NCBI RefSeq assembly: GCF_027789125.1
Contig: NZ_JAQFVF010000009.1
Coordinates: 50,328-114,327, forward strand
Direction of reading: 5' to 3'
Source: Paenibacillus aestuarii
Lineage (GTDB): Bacteria > Bacillota > Bacilli > Paenibacillales > NBRC-103111
DNA: 64,000 nucleotides
Shown here: positions 53,628 to 60,463 of the stretch, piece by piece
How the letters are laid out: each line of letters begins with the position of its first letter
How positions within the stretch are numbered: position 1 is the stretch's first letter
Translations under genes and position numbers: made by a program
The notes under the pieces: model-generated
Databases searched by the model: none
Told to the model about the DNA's origin: nothing
What the model saw: the letters and a program-made list of their open reading frames with translations, nothing else

Positions 53628-54140
53628 TTGGAGCAGAAATTTGTGAGGGAGACGAGATGTTTCAAAATATCAAGGGTGTTTCCGCTGGATGTCAACAACC
53701 ACGAGACGATGTTCGGCGGCAAGCTGATGTCACTGATCGATGACATTGCTTCGATCTCCGCGTCCAAGCTGTGCCGGGTTACCGCAGTTACGGCATCTAC
53801 GGACTCCGTCGATTTCTTAAAGCCGATCCGGCCGACGGATTGCGTCTCTTTGGAATCGTTCGTCACCTGGACGGGAAAAACCTCGATGGAGGTGTTCGTG
53901 AAGGTGATCACGGAAAATTTGCGCTTTGGAAAGCGGGATATTGCTGCGACGTCGTTTTTAACTTTTGTGGGCATGGATGAAAGCAATAAGCCCATTCCAG
54001 TTCCGCGGATCGTGCCGGAAACCGAGGAGGAGCGCAAGCTGTACGAGACGGCAAGTCTCCGTGCGGAGATGCGCAAAACAAGGCGCGAGGAAAGCAAGAA
54101 GTTTGCCGATTATTTGGTGACGACATATCCATGGGAGTAA
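53628..54140 (+). CDS. Acyl-CoA thioesterase, hotdog fold (YkhA-like)
   Basis: This is a 170 aa cytosolic hotdog-fold thioesterase of the YkhA/BFIT group that hydrolyses acyl-CoAs. The signature is 'NNHETMFGGKLMSLIDDIASI' (central helix, residues ~24-44) followed by 'ASTDSVDFLKPIRPTDCVSL' and 'TSMEVFVKV'. The start is a TTG seven bases after AGGAGG; an ATG six codons earlier would place this ribosome binding site inside the coding region. It is monocistronic with a strong terminator. Confidence 0.9.
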   Translation: MEQKFVRETRCFKISRVFPLDVNNHETMFGGKLMSLIDDIASISASKLCRVTAVTASTDSVDFLKPIRPTDCVSLESFVTWTGKTSMEVFVKVITENLRFGKRDIAATSFLTFVGMDESNKPIPVPRIVPETEEERKLYETASLRAEMRKTRREESKKFADYLVTTYPWE

Positions 54141-54159
54141 CCGCATTTTCCAAAGAGCC

Positions 54160-54198
54160 AAAGAGCTAAGCAGCTTGCTAGTGCTTAGCTCTTTTTTT
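54160..54198 (+). terminator. Terminator of thioesterase gene
   Basis: AAAGAGCTAAGC and GCTTAGCTCTTT form a perfect 12-bp stem (11-base loop) followed by seven T residues. Confidence 0.92.
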
Positions 54199-54215
54199 AT
54201 CATGAACCCCGGCAT

Positions 54216-54377
54216 TCATTTCATGTACAAAATGAACGATAAAGGAGGAAAACAGGCCGCTAGCAGGCCAATTAAAGCTCCTGCGGTTTTTTTGCCAGTG
54301 GTCCATGTCATTTTGGCGTAAACGAACGTGTAATAGGTTAAATAGAGCCCTGCGAGGACAACAATAATTTTTGTCAT
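54216..54377 (-). CDS. Two-TM mini-protein, candidate germination receptor D subunit
   Basis: This is a 53 aa membrane protein with two hydrophobic helices (IIVVLAGLYLTYYTFVYA and AGALIGLLAACFPPLSFILYM) joined by a short polar loop (KMTWTTGKKT). It begins 7 bp after the gerAC stop, and its ribosome binding site AAGGAG lies within the last gerAC codons, so it is the fourth gene of this operon. Small two-TM 'D' subunits are known in some Bacillus germinant receptor operons and modulate their response. Size, topology and position fit, but no sequence signature was confirmed. Confidence 0.7.
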   Translation of the reverse strand: MTKIIVVLAGLYLTYYTFVYAKMTWTTGKKTAGALIGLLAACFPPLSFILYMK

Positions 54378-54384
54378 AACCGAT

Positions 54385-55614
54385 TTACTCCTTCTGTTCC
54401 ATATGCTGAGGATCCATTTGCTTGCCGAAGCTCTCAATTTTTACATCAAAATCAACGGTGACTTTAGCATCGGCATATTTTTTTTCCCATTCGTATGCTT
54501 CAAAAGCTTGGAGCGTGGCAAACTGCTTCCGCGCGTCCAAAAACCAGACAAAGGGCTCGGCTCGATACTCTTGCTGCGTTTTTTGAATGAGCCGCGTTGA
54601 TATTTCTTTTAAGTCATTGGAGATGGCTTTGGTGAGCAAGCGTTGGTTTCCTTCATCCGTTACATAATTATTTAAACTAGGGATCGACAGCACCTGTGCT
54701 TTAATAGGAACCTTTACATGAATGACCGGAGGGTCCTTTTTGACATTGATTTGAATCTGGGTATTGCTGCTTTTGAGCAGACGGACGGTTACACGGTATT
54801 TGTTGTCGAGCGGGTCGGGATACGAGGATACGAACACATGGGAGAGCGCTTTTCTCCGCAGCAGCAGGACATGGCGCGTCTCCTCGCCAGTTAACTTGCC
54901 GATCATAACCCCATCCTTGAGGACCGCAGAACCCATGATTTGCACGGGGTCTCCCGAGATTTGCGGAATCTCTCCAGCGATATAATCATCCTCATCTTTC
55001 TTTTCCTTAGCCGCGACACGATTTGTCGTGCCATAAATGGTTAGAAACAGCTCCTCGTGTACCCTTTGCATAAAACGGTTAATGGTGGCATACGGCACAT
55101 GTCCTGTGTCCCGCCATCTTTTCTGCATAAACGCATAGTACTTATGCGGCCGCGTCTCAAGCTTCGGCTTGTTGTGATGAATGAAAGTCACCGATTTCTC
55201 GTGGGAAACGATGACATTAATTTCCCGCCGCATCTCAGGATCACGCAGTGCAGCTACAATGATGTTGGGCAGCAATTTTGTTTTGGCCAACTCCTCCCCG
55301 ATGACGAGTGTGCGAAGATGCGCAAAGCTGATCTTGCGAGTAACAACGCTGTTGGCCAGTTCCTTGGCTGACAGAATATCAGGGGCAGTAAAGGTGAGCG
55401 TATCGCTGGGAGGCTCATTGGGGGCATTCCCCTTATCAGTAGAACCTACCTGGGGGTTGGCGATCTGAAAAGTGACATTGACCAAGTTCTTTTCGGCAAG
55501 ATCAAGACCCAGAACGACCACATAGGCTTGTTCTTCCAGTTCCAGCTTGTCCCAACAGCCGCTCAGCAGCAATGCTGCCATAGTGAAGATCAGGATAGAC
55601 TTAAGCACCTGCAT
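54385..55614 (-). CDS. gerAC: Ger(x)C-family spore germination lipoprotein (second operon)
   Basis: This is a 409 aa C subunit. The lipoprotein signal is 'LKSILIFTMAALLLSGC' (Cys20), followed by 'WDKLELEEQAYVVVLGLDL', the standard Ger(x)C opening. It is longer than the first copy (359 aa). AAGGAG lies ten bases before the ATG. The start overlaps the gerAB end by 14 bp. Confidence 0.92.
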   Translation of the reverse strand: MQVLKSILIFTMAALLLSGCWDKLELEEQAYVVVLGLDLAEKNLVNVTFQIANPQVGSTDKGNAPNEPPSDTLTFTAPDILSAKELANSVVTRKISFAHLRTLVIGEELAKTKLLPNIIVAALRDPEMRREINVIVSHEKSVTFIHHNKPKLETRPHKYYAFMQKRWRDTGHVPYATINRFMQRVHEELFLTIYGTTNRVAAKEKKDEDDYIAGEIPQISGDPVQIMGSAVLKDGVMIGKLTGEETRHVLLLRRKALSHVFVSSYPDPLDNKYRVTVRLLKSSNTQIQINVKKDPPVIHVKVPIKAQVLSIPSLNNYVTDEGNQRLLTKAISNDLKEISTRLIQKTQQEYRAEPFVWFLDARKQFATLQAFEAYEWEKKYADAKVTVDFDVKIESFGKQMDPQHMEQKE

Positions 55615-56701
55615 GTCGGAATCGCTCCTTCCAGCGGTCTACGACCCAGAGAACAAAGGGTAATGACAAGATCAAAATGGAAGAGAATTTAAGCAGCATT
55701 TCACGGAACGATGTCGTCATGATGACATTAACCGGCAGCATGCCGATCATAAAGACGAGACCGGCAAAGGGCAGCAACAAAGGCTCAAATTCGTTCATAC
55801 ATATCGTTTTCGCAAACAAGAGAGTACTTAAATACAGCAAGATGGAGAAATGAATCACCGTTCCAATCATCCAAAAGCCAAAAAACAAAGCTTCCACGTT
55901 CGTAATGTTTTGTCCGATATTGGCCGTGCGGGTCAGCTGATGGAACGGGTAAACCATATGCTGGATAGCCGGGTAGTCGAAAACGAAAACGTAAATGCTT
56001 ACAAAAAAAGCGGTCTGTATGCAGGTGAAACCTAAACCTATTAAGGTGCTGAACTTGAAAACTTTGTAAGACTTGCTGTATGGATAGAAGGCGGCCAGCA
56101 AAATGATTTCTCCGAATATGGAGCTGTGGCTCGCGCTTTCGATCACAATTCGACCCAGACCAGGACCTGCTAGCGGATAGAGATGCATCCAGTCGCTATC
56201 CTGCCAAACAAAAATAATGAGCAAGATAATCATAATTTGAATATAAGGAATGATGAGCCAAGCCGTTCGTCCGATCGTCTCGAAGCCGCGATTCGCCACA
56301 AAGAAACAAGTGGCCATAAGAATAATAAGTAAATAAAAGATGGGGGTACGCGGATAGTACATACTGTTCACAATATCGATGTAGTTCCGGGAGTTCGCGA
56401 TCGTGCCTGAAAAAATACTCAGAAATAAAGCAAATCCGATGACGGAAGCGGCATACTTGCCCATTAGACTATGAATAAGCTCAATTAAGCCTTGATTCTG
56501 GTGTTTCTTCAGCAGTCCCAGCAAAATCAGCAAGGGGATTCCGACGATGAGGCCTGATACAAGCGGGATCATCCAGGCAGCGTTTTTGCCATAGTTGAAC
56601 AGGAGATCAGGTGTCGTATCCGAAAATTTAATTCCGATTGTGAACAAGACGACGGAAAGAAGCTCTCTTTTCCCCAATTTCCCATCGGATATTTTGATCA
56701 T
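55601..56701 (-). CDS. gerAB: GerAB-type spore germination permease (second operon)
   Basis: This is a 366 aa multi-pass protein of the spore germination permease family with about ten membrane segments. It opens 'KLGKRELLSVVLFTIGIKFSD', which is typical, and ends in a basic tail (VVDRWKERFRHAGA). The start overlaps the gerAA stop by 4 bp. The protein is clearly diverged from the first GerAB in the window, so the two receptors probably respond to different germinants. Confidence 0.92.
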   Translation of the reverse strand: MIKISDGKLGKRELLSVVLFTIGIKFSDTTPDLLFNYGKNAAWMIPLVSGLIVGIPLLILLGLLKKHQNQGLIELIHSLMGKYAASVIGFALFLSIFSGTIANSRNYIDIVNSMYYPRTPIFYLLIILMATCFFVANRGFETIGRTAWLIIPYIQIMIILLIIFVWQDSDWMHLYPLAGPGLGRIVIESASHSSIFGEIILLAAFYPYSKSYKVFKFSTLIGLGFTCIQTAFFVSIYVFVFDYPAIQHMVYPFHQLTRTANIGQNITNVEALFFGFWMIGTVIHFSILLYLSTLLFAKTICMNEFEPLLLPFAGLVFMIGMLPVNVIMTTSFREMLLKFSSILILSLPFVLWVVDRWKERFRHAGA

Positions 56702-58314
56702 TGGCTTGAATTCCCCTCAGGCTTTTGTCCTCGCTTCTTTTGGATCGGCCATGCGGTTGATGGTCGCAGCCACATCTTCCAAACAGGAGGCCGGGTAATC
56801 AAATCTTTGGAAGAGCGCGTGTACGGAGCAAGCGGCGATAAAAACGGCACCCCGAACGATTTTAGTGAAACCAAATAGGCAAGTAATCCACTCAGAAATA
56901 AGGCAATGCCAAAGAAGCCGAGGAATGACGAGATGAACAGGACGACAAAGCGCAGCGAGCGAACGCCGAAGTTAAAGTTGAGCTCCGGAAGGGCAAACGA
57001 TGACAGACCCGTCAAGGCGACGACAATAACGAGTATAGGGCTGATAATATTGGCATCTACGGCGGCCTGGCCGAGGATAAGCGCCCCGACAATCCCGATC
57101 GTCGGTCCCATAACCGTCGGGATGCGGATGCCTGCTTCCCGGACGAGTTCGAAGGCAACCTCCATAATGAGCACTTCGATTAATGCGGGAAACGGAACTC
57201 TTTCCCTTGTCGCGGCGATCGCCAGCAGCAGATCCGTCTGGATCATTTCCTCATGAAACGTGCTGACGGCTACGTAGATGGATGGCAAGAGCAGCGCGAC
57301 GACCATGGCGAACAGCCTCACAAACCGGATGAAATTTCCGTACGCCCAGCGGGTATACATATCTTCGGCAGTTTGAAATAGTGCCCAGAACGTAACGGGG
57401 ACGACCATCGCATACGGAGCATTTTCCATTAAGATGGCAATATGCCCTTCCAATATAAATGAACAAGCCCGATCCGGCCGCTCCGTAATGAGGGTGCTCG
57501 GGACGAGCGAGTAAGGCCGCTCTTCGATGTGCTGGGCTAATATGGAGAGCGTTTGTACCGAAGTGTCCCCGACCTCTGCGATGCGGTGTTTCACCTTTGC
57601 CACAAGCTCCGGATTGGCGACATCTTTTAAATAAATGATTGAAATCATGCTCTGGGCACGTTTGTCAATCACCATCGTTTCAAACATCAGCTTCTCATCT
57701 TTAATGTGCTTGCGGATCAAAGAGCGGTTCGCGTAGGCGGATTCCACAAACGATTCCTTCGGCCCAATGATGACATTTTCTGATTTGGGCGTGGAAATAG
57801 CACGCTTCTCGAAGCCGGGCGTATCGATGCTCAAGGCTTCGGGCATGCCTTCGAACAGGATCAATGTGCCGCCGCTGAACAACGTGTTCAGACAATCGCG
57901 AACACCCTGTAATTGGTGGCCGTTCGAGGTGGTCAGCGAGCTTTTCAGCAGCCCCAGTGCCAGATCTTCTTCGCCAGTTTGCATAAGCGCCGGATCAAGG
58001 AGCGGTTCAATAATATGCTTTTCTATCGTAGTCGTGTCCGCGGTTCCCTCGATAAACAAAATAACGGCACCCATCCGCAGTGTCGGGATAAAAAGCTCGC
58101 GGATTTTAAGCGAGATGTTCTGTGGATAGGAGAATAGGTCTTTAAAAGTTTGAACGTTAGCGGCTAAATCTGATGTCAGCATCAGCTGCTCGTCTGCCTG
58201 TGGATGATGCTGGTTGATGACCGCATGGCGAATTAATTTATTAATAAAGTTCATAGCACTTTGAGCCCCGCTGACCATGTTTTTGGATATTTTGTCCAAT
58301 TGGGAAATTTTCAT
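56698..58314 (-). CDS. gerAA: GerAA-type spore germination protein (second operon)
   Basis: This is a 538 aa A subunit. The soluble N-terminal domain (~1-290) includes 'GGTLILFEGMPEALSIDTPG' and 'RSLIRKHIKDEKLMFETMVI'. The membrane domain has 'PFPALIEVLIMEVAFELVREAGIRIP' (positions ~380-405) and 'GALILGQAAVDANIISPILVI'. The ATG used lacks a clear ribosome binding site; another ATG 12 codons in also lacks one. A sigma-G-like promoter lies just upstream. Confidence 0.9.
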   Translation of the reverse strand: MKISQLDKISKNMVSGAQSAMNFINKLIRHAVINQHHPQADEQLMLTSDLAANVQTFKDLFSYPQNISLKIRELFIPTLRMGAVILFIEGTADTTTIEKHIIEPLLDPALMQTGEEDLALGLLKSSLTTSNGHQLQGVRDCLNTLFSGGTLILFEGMPEALSIDTPGFEKRAISTPKSENVIIGPKESFVESAYANRSLIRKHIKDEKLMFETMVIDKRAQSMISIIYLKDVANPELVAKVKHRIAEVGDTSVQTLSILAQHIEERPYSLVPSTLITERPDRACSFILEGHIAILMENAPYAMVVPVTFWALFQTAEDMYTRWAYGNFIRFVRLFAMVVALLLPSIYVAVSTFHEEMIQTDLLLAIAATRERVPFPALIEVLIMEVAFELVREAGIRIPTVMGPTIGIVGALILGQAAVDANIISPILVIVVALTGLSSFALPELNFNFGVRSLRFVVLFISSFLGFFGIALFLSGLLAYLVSLKSFGVPFLSPLAPYTRSSKDLITRPPVWKMWLRPSTAWPIQKKRGQKPEGNSSQ

Positions 58315-58336
58315 TCGCGATCGTTCGGCCGTTGAA

Positions 58337-58365
58337 AATTATGGAACCGATCCGGACGACTATTC
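58337..58365 (-). promoter_or_regulatory. Candidate sigma-G promoter of second gerA operon
   Basis: On the minus strand GAATA and CATAATT are separated by 17 bases, matching the forespore consensus GHATR-N17/18-CATWMTA in 5 of 5 and 6 of 7 positions. The leader would be only about 16 bases long. Confidence 0.45.
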
Positions 58366-58386
58366 CTTCAAGGTCAAGGCATAATA
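58358..58386 (+). promoter_or_regulatory. Candidate sigma-G promoter of Gln-rich gene
   Basis: GACTA and CATAATA are separated by 17 bases. The -10 matches CATWMTA fully and the -35 4 of 5. It overlaps the opposite-facing candidate for gerAA, and the distance to the ATG (about 40 bases after the expected start of transcription) is normal. Confidence 0.45.
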
Positions 58387-58431
58387 AGTTCCGGCAGTAA
58401 TAGCTTGTTATTCTAAGGAGGCGTGGTAATC

Positions 58432-58779
58432 ATGCATCAACTCGTACAGCAAATTGGCCAATGTCAGCAAATCATTTCGCAAATGATCTCGCAAACTCAG
58501 CAAGCTAACGGCATGTATCAGCAAATGAGACAGCAGGAGCTGCAAAACTCCCAGCAGCTGCAGCAGTTGGCACAGCGTGAGCAGCAAGCTGCGCAAATCA
58601 TTGAGCATGCACTGCAAGGACATGCCCAGGCGCTGCAGCAAATGAATCATTGCCTGCAAATTTGCTCCCAGCTGGAGCAATCGGTGCAGCAGCAAATGAT
58701 GGCCAACCAGGCTGGGCAGATGAGCTCTTATGGCAACGCTTATGGTAACCAAGGGATATCCTCTTACCAGCGCCATTAA
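58432..58779 (+). CDS. Gln-rich coiled-coil protein, candidate spore protein
   Basis: This is a 115 aa protein in which 37 residues (about 32%) are Gln. Residues ~1-95 form one long amphipathic helix or coiled coil with repeated QQ pairs (MRQQELQNSQQLQQLAQREQ). Three Cys lie at Q-C-Q and in 'NHCLQICSQ'. The C-terminal ~25 residues are Gly/Ser/Tyr/Asn-rich (SSYGNAYGNQGISSYQRH), like many spore coat proteins. AAGGAGG precedes the ATG by ten bases. Its location beside a gerA operon and the sigma-G-like promoter suggest forespore expression. I do not recognise a named family. Confidence 0.7.
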   Translation: MHQLVQQIGQCQQIISQMISQTQQANGMYQQMRQQELQNSQQLQQLAQREQQAAQIIEHALQGHAQALQQMNHCLQICSQLEQSVQQQMMANQAGQMSSYGNAYGNQGISSYQRH

Positions 58780-58793
58780 GACGCTATTGAGCC

Positions 58794-58979
58794 ATGCTTA
58801 AACAATATTTTGCTGAGATTATGCTAAGTGAGGACGATTCGTTGAGCGGAGCGCTGGAAAATTTGGTCAATGAAGCCGAGAACCGCTATCACACGCCTTA
58901 TGTAGAGGTTTACCAAGTGATACAGCGTGGTGACGACGCGTTCACCGTCATCTTGAATATGGATTTTCCGAGCGTATAG
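58794..58979 (+). CDS. Small unknown protein, 61 aa
   Basis: This is a small acidic protein (MLKQYFAEIMLSEDDSLSGA...) with a helix then a beta-like end (VYQVIQRGDDAFTVILNMDF). It lies 14 bp after the Gln-rich gene and before a terminator, so is probably in the same transcript. There is no strong ribosome binding site. It vaguely resembles the small Cse60 type of sporulation proteins, but this is weak. Confidence 0.5.
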   Translation: MLKQYFAEIMLSEDDSLSGALENLVNEAENRYHTPYVEVYQVIQRGDDAFTVILNMDFPSV

Positions 58980-58997
58980 GAAAAGATGGATGGAGGG

Positions 58998-59026
58998 AAC
59001 CGCGGTGCAGATCCGCGGTTTCTTTA
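58998..59026 (+). terminator. Terminator after small unknown gene
   Basis: AACCGCGG-N7-CCGCGGTT is a perfect 8-bp stem followed by TTTCTTTATT. It separates the Gln-rich transcript from the headless fragment that follows. Confidence 0.75.
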
Positions 59027-59441
59027 TTGCTGCGACTTGGAGCTGCTCCGGGCCAAGAAGCAGGCGGTGGAAGGCGCACGGTTGAATATTTACAATGCCA
59101 ACTCGGCAACTTTGTTGGAGTCACTCAAATTCGGTATTGCCGGCTATAGCGGCATCATGGCTAACTTTCATCCGGAATGCTATGTATGGCTGCTGCGCAA
59201 TTGGGAGCACGCGGAAGCGGAAGCTGCCGACCATCTGAGCAGCTTCCTCACCATGTCATCCTGGATCGAGAAGCAGCTGTATCCGGTCAATGCCAAATAC
59301 TATCTGATGCTCGAAGGCGTTCTGAGCAATTACCGCTGCCGAGTGAAGGATCACTCGCAGTTCTCGGCTACGGATCGACTTGAAGTGGAGCAGGTGCGCA
59401 GGTTTTCGAAGGCGATGGCCCAGCAATACGCGATTTCGTGA
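59022..59441 (+). pseudogene. C-terminal fragment of DHDPS/NAL-family aldolase
   Basis: The frame encodes only the C-terminal half of a dihydrodipicolinate-synthase-like protein: 'CCDLELLRAKKQAVEG', 'LNIYNANSATLLESLKFG', 'AGYSGIMANFHPECYVWLL', 'QLYPVNAKYYLMLEGV' and 'RVKDHSQFSATDRLEVEQV'. Full-length members have about 300 residues, with the Schiff-base Lys segment just before the retained part; here the N-terminal ~160 residues are missing. The sequence begins within the T-tail of the preceding terminator, and an ATG at 58986 that leads into it merely translates the terminator. It is most likely a deletion remnant, though the remaining codons are intact, suggesting a recent event. Confidence 0.65.
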
Positions 59442-59488
59442 AAAAGGGTGCTGCAGCTCGGGCGGCACCGCTGCGGCCACTGCGTCGA

Positions 59489-59579
59489 TTATCCTGCAAA
59501 AACAGAAGGATAATAGGGCTATATCGCTTATACCGCCGCCGATTCGTGCTGCTTATCCTGTCATAAATGCAGGATAAGC
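59489..59579. repeat. TATCCTGC/GCAGGATA palindrome cluster, copy 3
   Basis: TTATCCT...AGGATAA lies at 59489-59513, and GCTTATCCTG-N9-CAGGATAAGC, a perfect 10-bp inverted repeat, at 59551-59579. Both share the core found at 7.8 and 43.0 kb. Confidence 0.65.
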
Positions 59580-59581
59580 AA

Positions 59582-59628
59582 AAGAGGCTGTTCCCCGTCA
59601 TCTTAGATGACTTGCGGGACAGCCTCTT
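59582..59628. terminator. Stem-loop between fragment and CBS gene
   Basis: AAGAGGCTGTTCC pairs with GGGACAGCCTCTT (one mismatch) and encloses a nested GTCATCT/AGATGAC hairpin. It follows the CBS gene on the minus strand, where CTTTT comes after the stem, and could act on both strands. Confidence 0.6.
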
Positions 59629-59777
59629 CTCTTTGCCATTTGGCATATTTACCCACACCACACACCGATGCCGCGCAACAAGCCATGGGTGAGCATCTGG
59701 CCCGTGTCATGAGGCCAAAAGGCCGCCTTGTCGATCATCGGTGATGACGGCGGGTAGCCTTGTTGCTCGTGTACTTA

Positions 59778-60182
59778 TTAGTCGGTAATGTTCCTCATGT
59801 AGTAAGCGATAATATCTTTCCTGCGGATAATGCCGATGAAAATGTGATTGTCGTCGACCACCGGCACAAAGTTTTGATCAGCAGCCAAAGCCAGCATATC
59901 CTCCATATCGGCGTGAATCGAAACGGACTCGTTATGAATATTTTTCTCGATATCGCAAATCGGAACTTCATGCATATTCTCGAAAGTAAGGCCGGGCTTA
60001 TCTTTCAACGCCCACAGCAGGTCACCTTCGGATAAGGTGCCAACATATTTTCCTTCCTCATCGACAATGGGCAGCGCGGAATAATAGTGATTCTCCAACT
60101 GCTCCAGCGCTTCTTTCACCGAGGCGCACGAGGTGATAAAGGCGACTTTGTCTTTTGGTAATAAAAATGAGGCTACGCTCAT
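59778..60182 (-). CDS. Paired CBS-domain protein
   Basis: This is a 134 aa protein made of two CBS motifs (~18-65 and ~80-130), a Bateman module that binds adenine nucleotides. Landmarks are 'YYSALPIVDEEGKYVGTLSEGDLL' (split as two strands and a helix) and 'FVPVVDDNHIFIGIIRRKDII'. There is no enzyme domain. It is similar in size and design to the c-di-AMP-binding DarB/YkuL of B. subtilis, but orthology is not shown. GGAAAGGAG precedes the ATG. It ends TAA TAA. Confidence 0.85.
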   Translation of the reverse strand: MSVASFLLPKDKVAFITSCASVKEALEQLENHYYSALPIVDEEGKYVGTLSEGDLLWALKDKPGLTFENMHEVPICDIEKNIHNESVSIHADMEDMLALAADQNFVPVVDDNHIFIGIIRRKDIIAYYMRNITD

Positions 60183-60463
60183 GGTTAAAACTCCTTTCCG
60201 AAAATTTCATTATGTACATTTAACCACAACATCATTCGTTTTGAAAGAAGTTTCCAGTATTTTCAAGTCGATTCTCAGCTGTTTATGGCGTTTTTGAAAA
60301 AATATTTTGAAAATATGAATGATTCTGAAAGGAATTCATGACTCATTATGGAATTATTTTCTATATATACGAATGACAATAGGAGCCGCTCTCTTCTCAC
60401 CGGGTTTATGGCGGTAAACCGCCTGGCCATATTCTAGCCATACATACATAGAGGAGGAATTTT

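Larger units (their letters stand above)
59442..59777. other. Intergenic stretch with palindromes and a hairpin
   Basis: This 336-bp stretch holds the third palindrome cluster, a bidirectional terminator-like hairpin and, nearer the CBS gene, about 110 bp of higher-GC sequence that reads as a 29-codon frame on the minus strand. I see no established gene in it. Confidence 0.6.

Noticed and set aside
58986..59021. ATG with AGGAAAAG upstream as start of a 151-aa protein
   Set aside because: The first codons translate the stem-loop and T-tail of a terminator. Homology to the DHDPS family begins only at about the twelfth codon, so it is treated as a fragment.
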